In this document: piece after piece, positions 55,327 through 64,000 of the stretch
Numbering within the stretch: the first letter of the stretch is position 1
How the letters are laid out: every line of letters starts with the position of its first letter
Assembly (NCBI RefSeq): GCF_001514195.1
Contig: NZ_KQ948739.1
Coordinates: 361,304-425,303 of the forward strand
Length of the DNA stretch: 64,000 nt
Reading direction: 5' to 3'
From: Streptomyces griseorubiginosus
GTDB lineage: Bacteria; Actinomycetota; Actinomycetes; Streptomycetales; Streptomycetaceae
The notes under the pieces: generated by a model
Seen by the model: only the letters and a program-made list of their open reading frames with translations
The model's database searches: none
Told to the model about the DNA's origin: nothing
Program-made: the position numbers and the translations under genes

Positions 55327-56859
55327 ATGACACCTATCTCCAGGAGCGGCTCGGGACGCAGGAGTCTCGCGACCCTCGTATGTGGTGCGCTGGCCGCCGG
55401 CGGGCTCGCAGCCGCCGGTGTGGCCACGCTGGAACCCGGGGCGGCCTCCGCCTCCAGCCACCGGGAGGCCCCGCTCATCTCGGGGACCCCGCAGTACGAC
55501 AACACCGACCTGTACGCGTTCGTCAGCCCCGACAAGCCGGACACGACGACGATCATCGCCAACTGGATCCCGTTCGAGGAGCCCGGAGGCGGCCCGAACT
55601 TCTACCAGTTCGCCGAGGACGCGCAGTACGACATCCACGTCGACAACAACGGTGACGGACAGGGCGACCTGCTGTACCGCTTCACCTTCAAGACGCACGT
55701 CAAGAACAAGAAGTCGTTCCTGTACAACACCGGCGTCGTCGACAGCCTCCACGACCCGGACCTGAACGTCACGCAGACGTACGACATCGAGCTCTTCCGG
55801 CTGAAGTACGGCAGGGTCCAGTACAAGACGAAGGTCGCCGACGACATCCCCGTGGCGCCGTCGAACGTCGGCAAGGCGTCCATGCCGAACTACGAGAAGC
55901 TGCGCGACCAGGCGGTCTACAAGCTTCCCGGCGACGCCACGGCCTTCGCCGGCCAGGCCGACGACCCGTTCTTCGCGGACCTGCGCGTCTTCGACCTGCT
56001 GTACGGCGGGAACCTCAGCGAGGTCGGCAACGACACGCTCAAGGGCTACAACGTCAACTCGATCGCCCTCCAGGTGCCGAACGACGTCATAGCCGAGTCC
56101 TCGCACCAGCCCGTCGTGGGCATCTGGTCGACGACCCAGCGCAAGAACGCCCGCGGCTACTACTCCCAGGTCTCGCGCCTCGGGAACCCGCTCGTCAACG
56201 AGGTCGTCAACCCGCTGAAGGACAAGGACAAGTTCAACGCGTCCGTCCCCACGGACGACGCGCAGTTCCTCAAGAACGTGACCAACCCCGAACTGCCGAA
56301 GCTCATCGAGGCGATCTACAAGATCCCCGCCCCGAAGGAGCCTCGCAACGACCTCGTGGACGTGTTCCTCAAGGGAGTGAAGGGGCTGAACCAGCCGCCC
56401 TACGTGCGGCCCGCGGAGGAGCTGCGCCTCAACACGTCCATCAAGCCCACCGATTCTCCGAAGCGGCTCGGTGTGCTTGATGGCGACAACGCCGGATTCC
56501 CGAACGGCCGTCGGCTCACCGACGACGTGATCGACGCCTCGCTCCAGGTCGTCGAGGGCGAGCTGGTCGGATCCAAGAACGACCTCGGTGACGCCGTCGA
56601 CAAGAACGACAAGGACTTCGAGAAGTCCTTCCCGTACCTGGCGCTGCCGACCGAGGGTTCCCGTGGTCCGCTGGCCAAGGGGACGTCCGGTGGGAACGAC
56701 GTCCGCAACCAGCTGGGTGACGCGCTGTCGCCTGCCGGGTCCTCCGGATCGAACAACATGTCGCTGATCGCCGGGTCCGCGGGGGCGGGTGCGGCCGGGA
56801 TCGTGCTCATCGGGGCGGCGTTGATGTGGTGGCGGCGTATGCGGAGGCGTGCCTACTAA
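55327..56859 (+). CDS. DUF4331 secreted protein with C-terminal membrane anchor (510 aa)
   Basis: Signal peptide about 1-42 (LATLVCGALAAGGLAAAGVA), then the DUF4331 start SSHREAPLISGTPQYDNTDLYAFVSPDK. The domain ends near 430; a Ser/Gly linker and a membrane helix (about 485-504, AGAAGIVLIGAALMWWRRMR) with a basic end follow, so the protein is attached to the outer face of the membrane. Function unknown for the family. ATG at 55327 follows GAGGACGG. Starts a three-gene unit with the TPR and His-loop transporter genes, though a 180-bp gap with a REP element follows. Confidence 0.9.
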   Translation: MTPISRSGSGRRSLATLVCGALAAGGLAAAGVATLEPGAASASSHREAPLISGTPQYDNTDLYAFVSPDKPDTTTIIANWIPFEEPGGGPNFYQFAEDAQYDIHVDNNGDGQGDLLYRFTFKTHVKNKKSFLYNTGVVDSLHDPDLNVTQTYDIELFRLKYGRVQYKTKVADDIPVAPSNVGKASMPNYEKLRDQAVYKLPGDATAFAGQADDPFFADLRVFDLLYGGNLSEVGNDTLKGYNVNSIALQVPNDVIAESSHQPVVGIWSTTQRKNARGYYSQVSRLGNPLVNEVVNPLKDKDKFNASVPTDDAQFLKNVTNPELPKLIEAIYKIPAPKEPRNDLVDVFLKGVKGLNQPPYVRPAEELRLNTSIKPTDSPKRLGVLDGDNAGFPNGRRLTDDVIDASLQVVEGELVGSKNDLGDAVDKNDKDFEKSFPYLALPTEGSRGPLAKGTSGGNDVRNQLGDALSPAGSSGSNNMSLIAGSAGAGAAGIVLIGAALMWWRRMRRRAY

Positions 56860-56880
56860 GGTGCCAGGGCCCGTTGTTCG

Positions 56881-56930
56881 GCGGCTGCGGGTGCGTGGGG
56901 GCTGGTCGCGCAGTTCCCCGCGCCCCTAAA
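56881..56930 (-). repeat. Dispersed REP-like element, inverted copy D
   Basis: On the minus strand TAGGGGCGCGGGGAACTGCG then CGACCAGCCCCCACGCACC. Downstream of the DUF4331 gene, with a C10 and T5 run just after it. Confidence 0.8.
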
Positions 56931-57039
56931 GCCCTCATCTCCCCCCCCCCTTTTTACTGGCGCGGCCTGCGCTACTCATCCCCCACGGTGCAGGCCGCGC
57001 CGCAGTTCACGATCGATCACGAATGAATCAGGAGAGGGC

Positions 57040-58494
57040 ATGTCCGGGTCTACGACCGACAACGCACCCGAGGACGAGCAGAGCGGTTCGTCGGAGACCG
57101 TGGAGCCCTCAGCTGAAACCGAGGACGAGAAGGTCGCCGCCGTGCGGCGGGTCTCCGCGGCCGGGCGGCGTTGGCGGGCCGCACAACTCGCCGGGTGTGC
57201 CGCGCTGTTGGCGGTGGCGCTGACCGGCGGGTCGATCGCCTTCGGGGCGTTGCGGGACGGCGGGGCCGCCACCGTGGCCAGTTCGTCGTCGGCGGTCTCG
57301 CCCGGGCTCATGGCCAGTGGGGACCTCGACGCGGGGATCAAGGCGATCCAGGCCCATCTCCGCACCCAGCCCAAGGACTTCGGCAGCTGGGCCACCCTGG
57401 GCCTCGCCTACGTCGAGCAGGCGAGGACGAAAGGCGACCCGTCACGGTATCCGCAGGCCGAGCAGGCCCTCCGCAAGTCGCTGAAGCTGTCGGCGGACAA
57501 CGAACAGGGCCTCACCGGACTGGCCGCCCTCGCGGCCGCCCGGCACGACTTCAAGGACGCCCTCACCTACGCCGACCGGACCCTAGGGCAGAACCCCTAC
57601 AGCGAACGCGCCCTGTCCTCCCGGATCGACGCCCTCGTCGAACTGGGCCGCTACGACGAGGCGTCGAAGACCGCCGACCTCGCGGACGCACGGCGGCCGG
57701 GCATCCCGGTGTTCACCCGCTACGCCTACGTCCACGAACTGCGCGGCGACGTCCGCACCGCCCGCCGCGTCCTGGAGCAGGCCCTGTCCACCGCGACCAC
57801 CCCGGGAGACATCTCGTACGTGGCCGCCGCGCTCGGTCAACTCGCCTGGAACCAGGGCGACTACAAGACCGCGCTGACCGACTACGCCCGTGCTCTCGCC
57901 GCCGACGACACCTATCTCCCCGCCCTGGAGGGCAGGGCGCGCGCCCAGGCGGCGAGCGGGGACCGCGCGGCCGCGATCAAGGGCATGGAGGCCGTCGTGG
58001 CGCGGTATCCGCTGCCCGGCCCGCTCGTCGAACTCGGTGAGCTGTACGAGGACCGGGGCGGCGAGGGGGACAAAGCCAGGGCGCGCGACCAGTACGCGCT
58101 CGTCGACGCCTGGATCGCCCTCGCCCGGGCCAATGGTGTCAACGCCGACCTCGACACCGCGCTGGCCGCGGCCGACCACGGCGACAAGGCCTCCGCCCTG
58201 CGCGCGGCCCGCGCCGAGTGGGCCCGCCGGCACACGGTGCACACCGCGGACGCGCTTGCCTGGGCCCTGCACGTCAACGGCCGCGACGAGGAGGCCCTGC
58301 CGTACGCCCGGCAGGCCACCGCCACCGGCTACCGCAACGCCTCCTTCCGCTACCACCGCGGGATCATCGAGCTCGCCGTGGGCGACAAGAAGGACGCCAG
58401 GACCCACCTCACCTCCGCCCTGAAGCTGAACCCCGGCTTCTCCCCGCTCGGTGCCCGCGAGGCCCGCAAGGCACTGAAGGAGATGGCCCGTTGA
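57040..58494 (+). CDS. Membrane-anchored TPR protein (484 aa)
   Basis: Acidic cytoplasmic N-terminus (1-45), one membrane segment (about 48-70), then about 10 TPR-like repeats outside (QPKDFGSWATLGLAYVEQAR, YPQAEQALRKSLKLSADNEQ, YLPALEGRARAQAASGDRAA and so on). Likely a scaffold at the cell surface. Its stop overlaps the TTG start of the transporter gene (58491), so the two are translated as a unit. Confidence 0.87.
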   Translation: MSGSTTDNAPEDEQSGSSETVEPSAETEDEKVAAVRRVSAAGRRWRAAQLAGCAALLAVALTGGSIAFGALRDGGAATVASSSSAVSPGLMASGDLDAGIKAIQAHLRTQPKDFGSWATLGLAYVEQARTKGDPSRYPQAEQALRKSLKLSADNEQGLTGLAALAAARHDFKDALTYADRTLGQNPYSERALSSRIDALVELGRYDEASKTADLADARRPGIPVFTRYAYVHELRGDVRTARRVLEQALSTATTPGDISYVAAALGQLAWNQGDYKTALTDYARALAADDTYLPALEGRARAQAASGDRAAAIKGMEAVVARYPLPGPLVELGELYEDRGGEGDKARARDQYALVDAWIALARANGVNADLDTALAAADHGDKASALRAARAEWARRHTVHTADALAWALHVNGRDEEALPYARQATATGYRNASFRYHRGIIELAVGDKKDARTHLTSALKLNPGFSPLGAREARKALKEMAR

Positions 58495-60278
58495 AGCTCC
58501 GCCGTCTGTTCGTGTCCCTCCCGGCCGTCCTGACGGCGGCTTGTGCGCTCGCGCTGCTCCCTTCCGGCAGCGCGAGCGCGCACCCTCTCGGCAACTTCAC
58601 CGTCAACCGTTACGACGGTCTCGTGGCCGCCCCCGGGCAGCTCCGTGTCGACCACGTCGAGGACCTCGCCGAGATCCCGGCCACCCAGGCCAAGCCGGAC
58701 CTGGAGCGGCTCGGCACCACCGAGTGGGCCGCCCAGCGCTGCCAGAAGGCGGCGGAGGGTGCCAAGGTCACCGTCGACGGCCGACCGGCCGATCTCGTCG
58801 TCAGGAGCAGCCATGCGCGCCTGCGTCCCGGACAGGCCGGTCTGAACACCCTGCGGGTGGAGTGCCGGCTGACCGCCCCGCTGCCGGAGGAGGCCTCCGT
58901 CTCCCTGGGCTTCCACAGCGCGGGCACCGACTCCGGCCCCGGCTGGCGCGAGATCACCGCGCGCGGCGACCGGATGACGCTCACCGGGTCGGACGTGCCC
59001 GCGAAGTCGGTTTCGAAGGAACTGACCACGTATCCGCAGGAGTTGCTGTCCTCGCCCGCGGACACCGTGACCGCCTCGGTGCGGGTGCGGCCCGGTGGTC
59101 CTGCGCTGGCCGAGGAGAAGACGGACGCTCCGGCCGCCTCGGTGCTGCCCCGCGGCGCCGACCGCTGGACCCGCGCCCTGGACTCCCTGGTCGCCCGTCA
59201 CGACCTCACCGTCGGGTTCGCGGCGCTCGCCCTGCTCATCGCGATCGTCCTCGGCGCGATGCACGCGCTCGCACCCGGTCACGGCAAGACCCTGATGGCG
59301 GCGGTGGCCGCGGCCCGCGGCGGCAAGGCCCGGATGAAGGACGTCCTGCCCCTGGCCGCGTCCGTGACGGTGACCCACACCCTCGGTGTGGTCGCCCTCG
59401 GCCTGCTCGTCACGGCCGGCTCTGCCGCGGCGCCCTCGGTGATCGCCTGGCTGGGCATCGCGAGCGGGCTCATGGTGACCGCGGCGGGGGTGACCTTGCT
59501 GCGCCGGGCCCTGCGCACCCGTACGCACCAGCACGGGCACGGGGGCGATCACAGTCATGGGCACGGGCGCGGGCACGGGCACGGTCACGAGGGCGATCAC
59601 CCGCACGGCCACTCCCACGACCACCCGCACGACCACTCGCACGCGCCCGCCGCCGAGGAGCCCCAGGAGCGCTCCCTGGTCCTGGTCGCCGCCCACACGG
59701 AGACCGCCCCGGCGACGGCGAAGGCAACGGCGCACCAGCACGTCCACGCGCCCGGCCACTCGCACACCCACGCCTCCGACCACCATCACGGTCACAGCCA
59801 CACCCACGACCACGACCACGGCCACACCCACTCCGACGAGCACGAGCACGGGCACGCTCACGACCACCCGCACCCCCACAACCACTCCCTCGAACACACC
59901 CACGGCGGCTTCACCCACACCCACGCCGTCGCCCCCACCGTCCGCGGCACGATCCTGCTCGGTTTCGCCGGGGGGCTCGTCCCCAGCCCCTCCGCCGTCG
60001 TCGTGCTCGTCGGCGCCGCCGCGCTCGGGCAGGCCTGGTTCGGACTGCTGCTCGTGGTGGCGTACGGCGTCGGCCTCGCCCTGACCCTGACCGCGGCCGG
60101 ATTCGCCGTCGTCAGGCTGGGTAGCGGAGTGACACGGGTGCTGGACCGGCGCCCCCGCCTGGCGGCGAGCCCGCTGACCGCGCTGGTGCGCAGGACCGCA
60201 CCGCTGATGTCCGCGTTCGTCGTCGTGGCCCTTGGGGCTGGTTTGGTGCTCAAGGGGGCGGCATCCGCACTCGGCTGA
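58491..60278 (+). CDS. RcnA/NicO-like nickel/cobalt transporter with His-rich loop (595 aa)
   Basis: Signal peptide (MKLRRLFVSLPAVLTAACALALL to about 29), an extracytoplasmic domain (to about 235), then six membrane segments with NicO motifs (MHALAPGHGKTLMAAVAAAR, ASVTVTHTLGVVALGLL, GFAGGLVPSPSAVVVLVGAA). A loop of about 120 residues (about 345-465) is mostly His, Asp and Gly. Likely exports or handles Ni2+, Co2+ or similar metal. TTG at 58491 overlaps the TPR stop (TTGA). Confidence 0.88.
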   Translation: MKLRRLFVSLPAVLTAACALALLPSGSASAHPLGNFTVNRYDGLVAAPGQLRVDHVEDLAEIPATQAKPDLERLGTTEWAAQRCQKAAEGAKVTVDGRPADLVVRSSHARLRPGQAGLNTLRVECRLTAPLPEEASVSLGFHSAGTDSGPGWREITARGDRMTLTGSDVPAKSVSKELTTYPQELLSSPADTVTASVRVRPGGPALAEEKTDAPAASVLPRGADRWTRALDSLVARHDLTVGFAALALLIAIVLGAMHALAPGHGKTLMAAVAAARGGKARMKDVLPLAASVTVTHTLGVVALGLLVTAGSAAAPSVIAWLGIASGLMVTAAGVTLLRRALRTRTHQHGHGGDHSHGHGRGHGHGHEGDHPHGHSHDHPHDHSHAPAAEEPQERSLVLVAAHTETAPATAKATAHQHVHAPGHSHTHASDHHHGHSHTHDHDHGHTHSDEHEHGHAHDHPHPHNHSLEHTHGGFTHTHAVAPTVRGTILLGFAGGLVPSPSAVVVLVGAAALGQAWFGLLLVVAYGVGLALTLTAAGFAVVRLGSGVTRVLDRRPRLAASPLTALVRRTAPLMSAFVVVALGAGLVLKGAASALG

Positions 60279-60335
60279 GCTACTTTTGTGAAGAAATCAT
60301 GCGAAGTCGAGCGGAGTACGAAGTGGGGGACGGCC

Positions 60336-61943
60336 GTGTCCGAAGAACCGGGCGGTGAGCGACTGATCGCGGGCCGCTACCGGCTGCTGTCCCCGCTCGG
60401 CGAGGGCGGCATGGGAACCGTGTGGCGGGCCCGGGACGAGGTGCTGCACCGCGAGGTCGCCGTCAAGGAGGTACGCGCGCCGCACGGCCTGGCGACGCAG
60501 GAGGTCGAGCGGCTGTACGCCCGGCTGGAGCGCGAGGCGTGGGCGGCCGCGCGGGTGGCCAACCGCAACGTGGTGACGGTGTACGACGTGGCCTCCGAGG
60601 ACGGCCGGCCGTGGATCGTGATGGAGCTGGTGCGCGGTGTCTCGCTGGCCGAACTGCTGGACGCGGAGGGCCCGCTCGACCCGCAGCGGACCGCGCACAT
60701 CGGCGCCGAGGTGCTCTCCGCGCTGCGCTCGGCGCACGAGGTCGGGGTGCTGCACCGGGACGTGAAGCCCGCCAATGTGCTGATGTCGAACGACGGCCGG
60801 GTGGTGCTCACCGACTTCGGCATCGCCCAGGTCGAGGGCAGCTCGGCGCTGACGATGACCGGCGAGGTCATCGGCTCGCCCGAGTTCCTCGCCCCGGAGC
60901 GGGCGCTGGGCCGCACCCCGGGCCCGGAGTCCGACCTGTGGTCACTGGGCGTGCTGCTCTACGCCGCCGTCGAGGGGAACTCGCCCTTCCGGCAGGACAC
61001 TCCGCTGAGCACCCTGCGCGCGATCGTGGACGAGGAGCTGCCGCCGCCGTACCGGGCCGGTCCGCTCGCCCCCGTCATCGAGGGGCTGCTGCGCAAGGAC
61101 CCGGCCCAGCGGCTGCCGGCCGAGCGGGCCGAGCAGGAGCTGCGGGTCGTCGCGGCCGGGGGGACGCCCGGGGCGGACGCCGTGCAGGCGGGGCCGTACG
61201 CCCCGACGATCGCGGCGCCCTTCCCGCAGGAGCCGCCGACGACCCCCTACCGGTCCGTCCCGACGCCATCGACCCCGTACCGGCCCGTCCCGACGCCGAC
61301 GTCCACCCCCGTCACCACCTCCACACCTCCCGAGCGCAACCGCCGCGCGGGGGTGGTCCTGGTGGCGGGCGTGCTGGCCCTCGCGCTGGCGATCGCGGGG
61401 CTGACGTACGCGCTGCTGAACCGCGACAACGGCGACAAGGACGGGGAGACCGCCAAGGACCCCGGCTCGACGGTGAGTTCGCCCGCGCAGACCAAGACGG
61501 ACGAGCCGAGCGACACCCCCTCGCCCAGCCCGAGCGAGAAGACCACGAGCGCGCCCCCGCCGCAGTCGGTGAGCGTCTCCCTGAGCGGCTCGAACACCGA
61601 CTACACGGGTAGCTGTCCGCCGGACAGGTCGGCGGCCCCCACCTTCACGGTCACGCTCGAGGTGGGGCGGGTCCCGGCCACGGTGTCCTACCGCTGGGTG
61701 TCGAAGAACGGTTCGGTGAACGGGAGTTGGAAGACGCTGACGTTCCCCGCAGGGGGCGGGAAGACGCAGCAGGAGCGGCGGTTCATCACCACGCAGGACG
61801 ACAGCGGGACCTTCGAGGACACCATCAGCGTGGAGGTCCGCGACCCCGTCGAGAAGACCTCCAACTCCGTTCCTTTCACTCTCACTTGCGTGACGGAGAC
61901 CCCGTCCGGCAGCGACGAGGCCTCCCCCACTGCGTCCCCGTGA
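60336..61943 (+). CDS. PknB-type Ser/Thr protein kinase, membrane-anchored (535 aa)
   Basis: Kinase domain 14-270: GEGGMGTVW (22-30), K44, catalytic HRDVKPANVL with D142, DFGIAQV, APE. A Pro/Thr-rich linker, one membrane segment (about 345-370) and an extracytoplasmic part with Ser/Pro-rich stalk then a beta-rich domain (YRWVSKNGSVNGSWKTLTFP). It lacks PASTA repeats. GTG at 60336 has GGGGGA 5 nt upstream; an upstream ATG at 60288 is a less likely start. Confidence 0.92.
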   Translation: MSEEPGGERLIAGRYRLLSPLGEGGMGTVWRARDEVLHREVAVKEVRAPHGLATQEVERLYARLEREAWAAARVANRNVVTVYDVASEDGRPWIVMELVRGVSLAELLDAEGPLDPQRTAHIGAEVLSALRSAHEVGVLHRDVKPANVLMSNDGRVVLTDFGIAQVEGSSALTMTGEVIGSPEFLAPERALGRTPGPESDLWSLGVLLYAAVEGNSPFRQDTPLSTLRAIVDEELPPPYRAGPLAPVIEGLLRKDPAQRLPAERAEQELRVVAAGGTPGADAVQAGPYAPTIAAPFPQEPPTTPYRSVPTPSTPYRPVPTPTSTPVTTSTPPERNRRAGVVLVAGVLALALAIAGLTYALLNRDNGDKDGETAKDPGSTVSSPAQTKTDEPSDTPSPSPSEKTTSAPPPQSVSVSLSGSNTDYTGSCPPDRSAAPTFTVTLEVGRVPATVSYRWVSKNGSVNGSWKTLTFPAGGGKTQQERRFITTQDDSGTFEDTISVEVRDPVEKTSNSVPFTLTCVTETPSGSDEASPTASP

Positions 61944-61950
61944 GGGGCGG

Positions 61951-62745
61951 TCAGGCCGCGCTGTTCAGGACCGGGAGGTAGCCGCCGGACTGGCCGGCCG
62001 CGGTCGGGTGGTAGGACTCGCCGATGTTGAGCAGGTTGAGGCTGTGCAGCCAGGCGCTGCCGGAGCAGAGTTCGTGGCCGGTGAAGGTGGAGCGGACGTC
62101 ACCCCAGGCGAAGCCGTGGTTCGCGGCCCGCTTGGCGGTGGCCGTGTCGAGGTAGTCGGCGGCGTCGTTGATCGCCTTCCGCTTGGTCTCGGAGAGGCCG
62201 AGGCAGGTGGTGCCGAGCTTGTAGAAGCGGGGGTAGCCGAGGACGACCACGTGGGCGTTGGGGGCCCGGGACGTGATCGCCGAGTAGACGTTGTCCAGTT
62301 GACCCGGGAGCGTGGCGTCGACGTACGCCTTCGCGGTGTTGATCCGGGCCAGGCAGGCGCTGTCGGACTGGAGCACACAGGTCGTCATGACGTCGGAGAA
62401 GCCGGCGTCGTTGCCGCCGATGCTGATCGAGACGAGAGCGGTGGCGGCGTTGAGCGGGGTCAGCTGACTCGCCAGAACATCACCCGTACGGGCGCCCGAG
62501 CAGGCCGTGAAGGCGAACGACGAGGGTGAGTGCGCGGCCGCCCAGAGGTAGGGGTAGGCCTTCGTGCTGCGCTTGCAGTCGCCGCTCGAGCTGATGTAGC
62601 TGCCCGAACCGACGCCCGAGGAATACGAGTCCCCAAGGGCCACATAGGGGCCTGTGGCGGCGTGGGCGGTGCCCGTCCCGGTGAGGACGGCGGCGAGGGC
62701 GAGGAGGAGTGAGCCGACGTACGCGGCAAATCGGGAACGTCTCAT
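61951..62745 (-). CDS. Secreted SGNH/GDSL lipase or esterase (264 aa)
   Basis: Signal peptide ends near 29 (TGTGTAHA-ATG). Block I GDSYSSG with nucleophile S40, GGND block (SISIGGNDAGFSD), and H246 in SYHPTAAGQ. Three Cys pairs are possible (SGDCKR, TACSGA, TTCVLQSDSACLAR, TTCLGL, HELCSG). Resembles the Streptomyces extracellular lipase/phospholipase group that uses a Ser-His pair. ATG at 62745 follows GGGAGG. It converges on the kinase gene. Confidence 0.93.
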   Translation of the reverse strand: MRRSRFAAYVGSLLLALAAVLTGTGTAHAATGPYVALGDSYSSGVGSGSYISSSGDCKRSTKAYPYLWAAAHSPSSFAFTACSGARTGDVLASQLTPLNAATALVSISIGGNDAGFSDVMTTCVLQSDSACLARINTAKAYVDATLPGQLDNVYSAITSRAPNAHVVVLGYPRFYKLGTTCLGLSETKRKAINDAADYLDTATAKRAANHGFAWGDVRSTFTGHELCSGSAWLHSLNLLNIGESYHPTAAGQSGGYLPVLNSAA

Positions 62746-63022
62746 GGAACCTCCCTTTAGCAGGATCTCTGCCACATCTGTCGTAGCAAGCAGACGTACC
62801 GGCGGGAAGTGTCCATGCCAAAAGCGGCGTTGATTTCGTGGGCATGACAGATTTGTTGACTCCTCCTCAACTCCCTTGTTCTGCCCGTGTAGATGACCCA
62901 GCCTTTACCTCAGCCGGGAGCGGAACGCGACGCTCCAGGCCGTGTGCGCGATCACGCGCGCACCCCCCACGGACACCCGCCCGACCCAGGCGCGTGTCGC
63001 CCATGAGGAGGACTCCCTCGTA

Positions 63023-64000
63023 ATGGCACAACTGCGTAGCAAGAAGCTCCGGCTCGCCGCGACCACCGTCCTGGCGACCACCGCCCTCGTCGGCGGGCTC
63101 ACCACCCTGCCCGCCCAGGCCGCCCCGGCCGCCCCGGCCGAGGGCAGGGTCCTCGCCGCCGGCTCCCCCACGGCCGTCAAGGACAGCTACATCGTCACGC
63201 TGAAGAAGAACGCGGGCTTCAAGGCCGCGTCCAGCGAGGGCAAGGGGCTCATCAAGGAGTACGGCGGGACCGTCGGGAAGACCTTCGGCTCCGCGCTCAA
63301 CGGCTACACCGCCACGCTCTCGGCGACCGAGGCGAAAAGACTCGCCGCCGACCCGTCGGTGGCCGCCGTGGAGCAGAACCAGACCGTCCACCTGGCCGAC
63401 ACCACCCAGTCCAGCGCCCCCTGGGGCCTGGACCGCATCGACCAGGCCGCGCTCCCGCTGTCCGGCACGTACACCTACCCGGACAGCGCGGGCAGCGGCG
63501 TCACGGCGTACGTCATCGACACCGGCGTCCGCATCACCCACAGCCAGATCAGCGGACGCGCCTCCTACGGCTACGACGCGGTCGACGGCGACACCACCGC
63601 CGCCGACGGCAACGGCCACGGCACCCATGTGGCCACCACGATCGCGGGCTCCACCTACGGCGTCGCCAAGAAGGCGAAGATCGTGGCGGTGCGCGTGCTC
63701 GACAACGCCGGCTCCGGCACCACCGCGGGCGTCATCGCGGGCATCGACTGGGTGACCAACAACCACTCCGGCCCCTCGGTCGCCAACCTCTCGCTCGGCG
63801 GCGGCGCGTCCAGCACCCTGGACACCGCCGTCCGCAACTCCATAGCGAGCGGCGTCACCTACGCCGTCGCGGCGGGCAACAGCAGCGCCAACGCCTCCTC
63901 CTACTCCCCGGCACGCGTCACCGAGGCGATCACCGTCGGCGCCACCACCAGCACGGACGCCCGGGCCAGCTACTCCAACTACGGCTCGGTGCTCGACATC
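63023..64000 (+). CDS. S8 subtilisin-family serine protease, 3' end outside window (326 codons shown)
   Basis: Secreted subtilase precursor. Signal peptide about 1-34 (AATTVLATTALVGGLTTLPA), an I9 propeptide (about 54-125, YIVTLKKNAGF...VAAVEQNQTV), then the catalytic domain with D166 (AYVIDTGVRITH) and H202 (GNGHGTHVA), and the oxyanion Asn block VAAGNSSANASSYSP near 290. The nucleophile Ser (GTSMA) is beyond the end of the window. ATG at 63023 has GAGGAGG 11 nt upstream. The reading frame is open to base 64000. Confidence 0.93.
   Translation, partial: MAQLRSKKLRLAATTVLATTALVGGLTTLPAQAAPAAPAEGRVLAAGSPTAVKDSYIVTLKKNAGFKAASSEGKGLIKEYGGTVGKTFGSALNGYTATLSATEAKRLAADPSVAAVEQNQTVHLADTTQSSAPWGLDRIDQAALPLSGTYTYPDSAGSGVTAYVIDTGVRITHSQISGRASYGYDAVDGDTTAADGNGHGTHVATTIAGSTYGVAKKAKIVAVRVLDNAGSGTTAGVIAGIDWVTNNHSGPSVANLSLGGGASSTLDTAVRNSIASGVTYAVAAGNSSANASSYSPARVTEAITVGATTSTDARASYSNYGSVLDI

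Noticed and set aside
1..64000. tRNA, rRNA, insertion sequence or prophage genes
   Set aside because: No cloverleaf-like sequence with anticodon loop, no rRNA blocks, no transposase or integrase motif (DDE or Tyr-recombinase) was seen on reading. A covariance-model scan would be needed for small RNAs.

Overview
The window is chromosomal DNA from a high-GC actinomycete, almost certainly Streptomyces. The evidence is the third-position GC of the reading frames, many GTG and TTG starts, ATGA/GTGA translational overlaps, several TetR/acyl-CoA loci, a SoxR with its iron-sulfur cysteines, homogentisate dioxygenase, and a sigK/rskA pair. From memory, the order gntR-gntK-gntP ... soxR ... hmgA ... 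GDSL lipase resembles the core of S. coelicolor around SCO1678-SCO1725. I could not check this. I count 60 protein genes, two of them cut by the window edges. I see no rRNA, tRNA, CRISPR array, prophage or insertion sequence.

Layout. 1-9052: tail of a large synthetase-like gene, an M1 peptidase, a YchJ-type protein, the gluconate locus (FadR-type repressor, gluconokinase, GntP permease), a molybdopterin oxidoreductase with its cytochrome b partner, an APC permease and an unknown protein. 9575-14781: DMT transporter, Nudix hydrolase, two-component system, two DUF202 membrane proteins and a histidine-rich protein. 14955-20274: a fatty-acid/acyl-CoA cluster with its own TetR and probable operators at both ends. 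20438-28216: NamZ-type muramidase, alpha/beta hydrolase, penicillin-acylase-family enzyme, BKACE enzyme and unknowns. 28338-36335: SoxR, MaoC hydratase with a TetR, then an acyl-CoA dehydrogenase, a second TetR, a DMT exporter and an ADH/ALDH operon that shares an operator with that TetR. 36654-46662: sugar ABC ATPase, class F sortase with a candidate surface substrate, MFS and citrate-type permeases, a formate-dehydrogenase-like molybdoenzyme with a TetR, and a secreted protein. 46836-53075: hmgA, a HutC-type GntR, a stand-alone ISP-type specificity-domain protein, and a TetR with a DrrAB-like exporter. 53360-64000: sigK-rskA, a DUF4331 protein, a TPR protein and a His-loop metal transporter, a Ser/Thr kinase, a GDSL lipase and the start of an S8 protease.

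Two themes stand out. First, at least eleven short tandem-repeat arrays (14-34 bp units) lie at gene boundaries. They run over stop codons, extend C-termini (response regulator, sortase), lengthen an N-terminus (HmgA) or sit directly before a start codon. Second, regulatory sites can be read directly from the DNA. There are four TetR operator families, most present in two copies that define small regulons. There are also two matching SigK-type promoters (CNATCC-N15-SCGAAT), one before sigK and one before the divergent DUF4331-TPR-metal transporter operon. The second theme suggests a SigK-controlled envelope or metal module, the best candidate here for an undescribed system.
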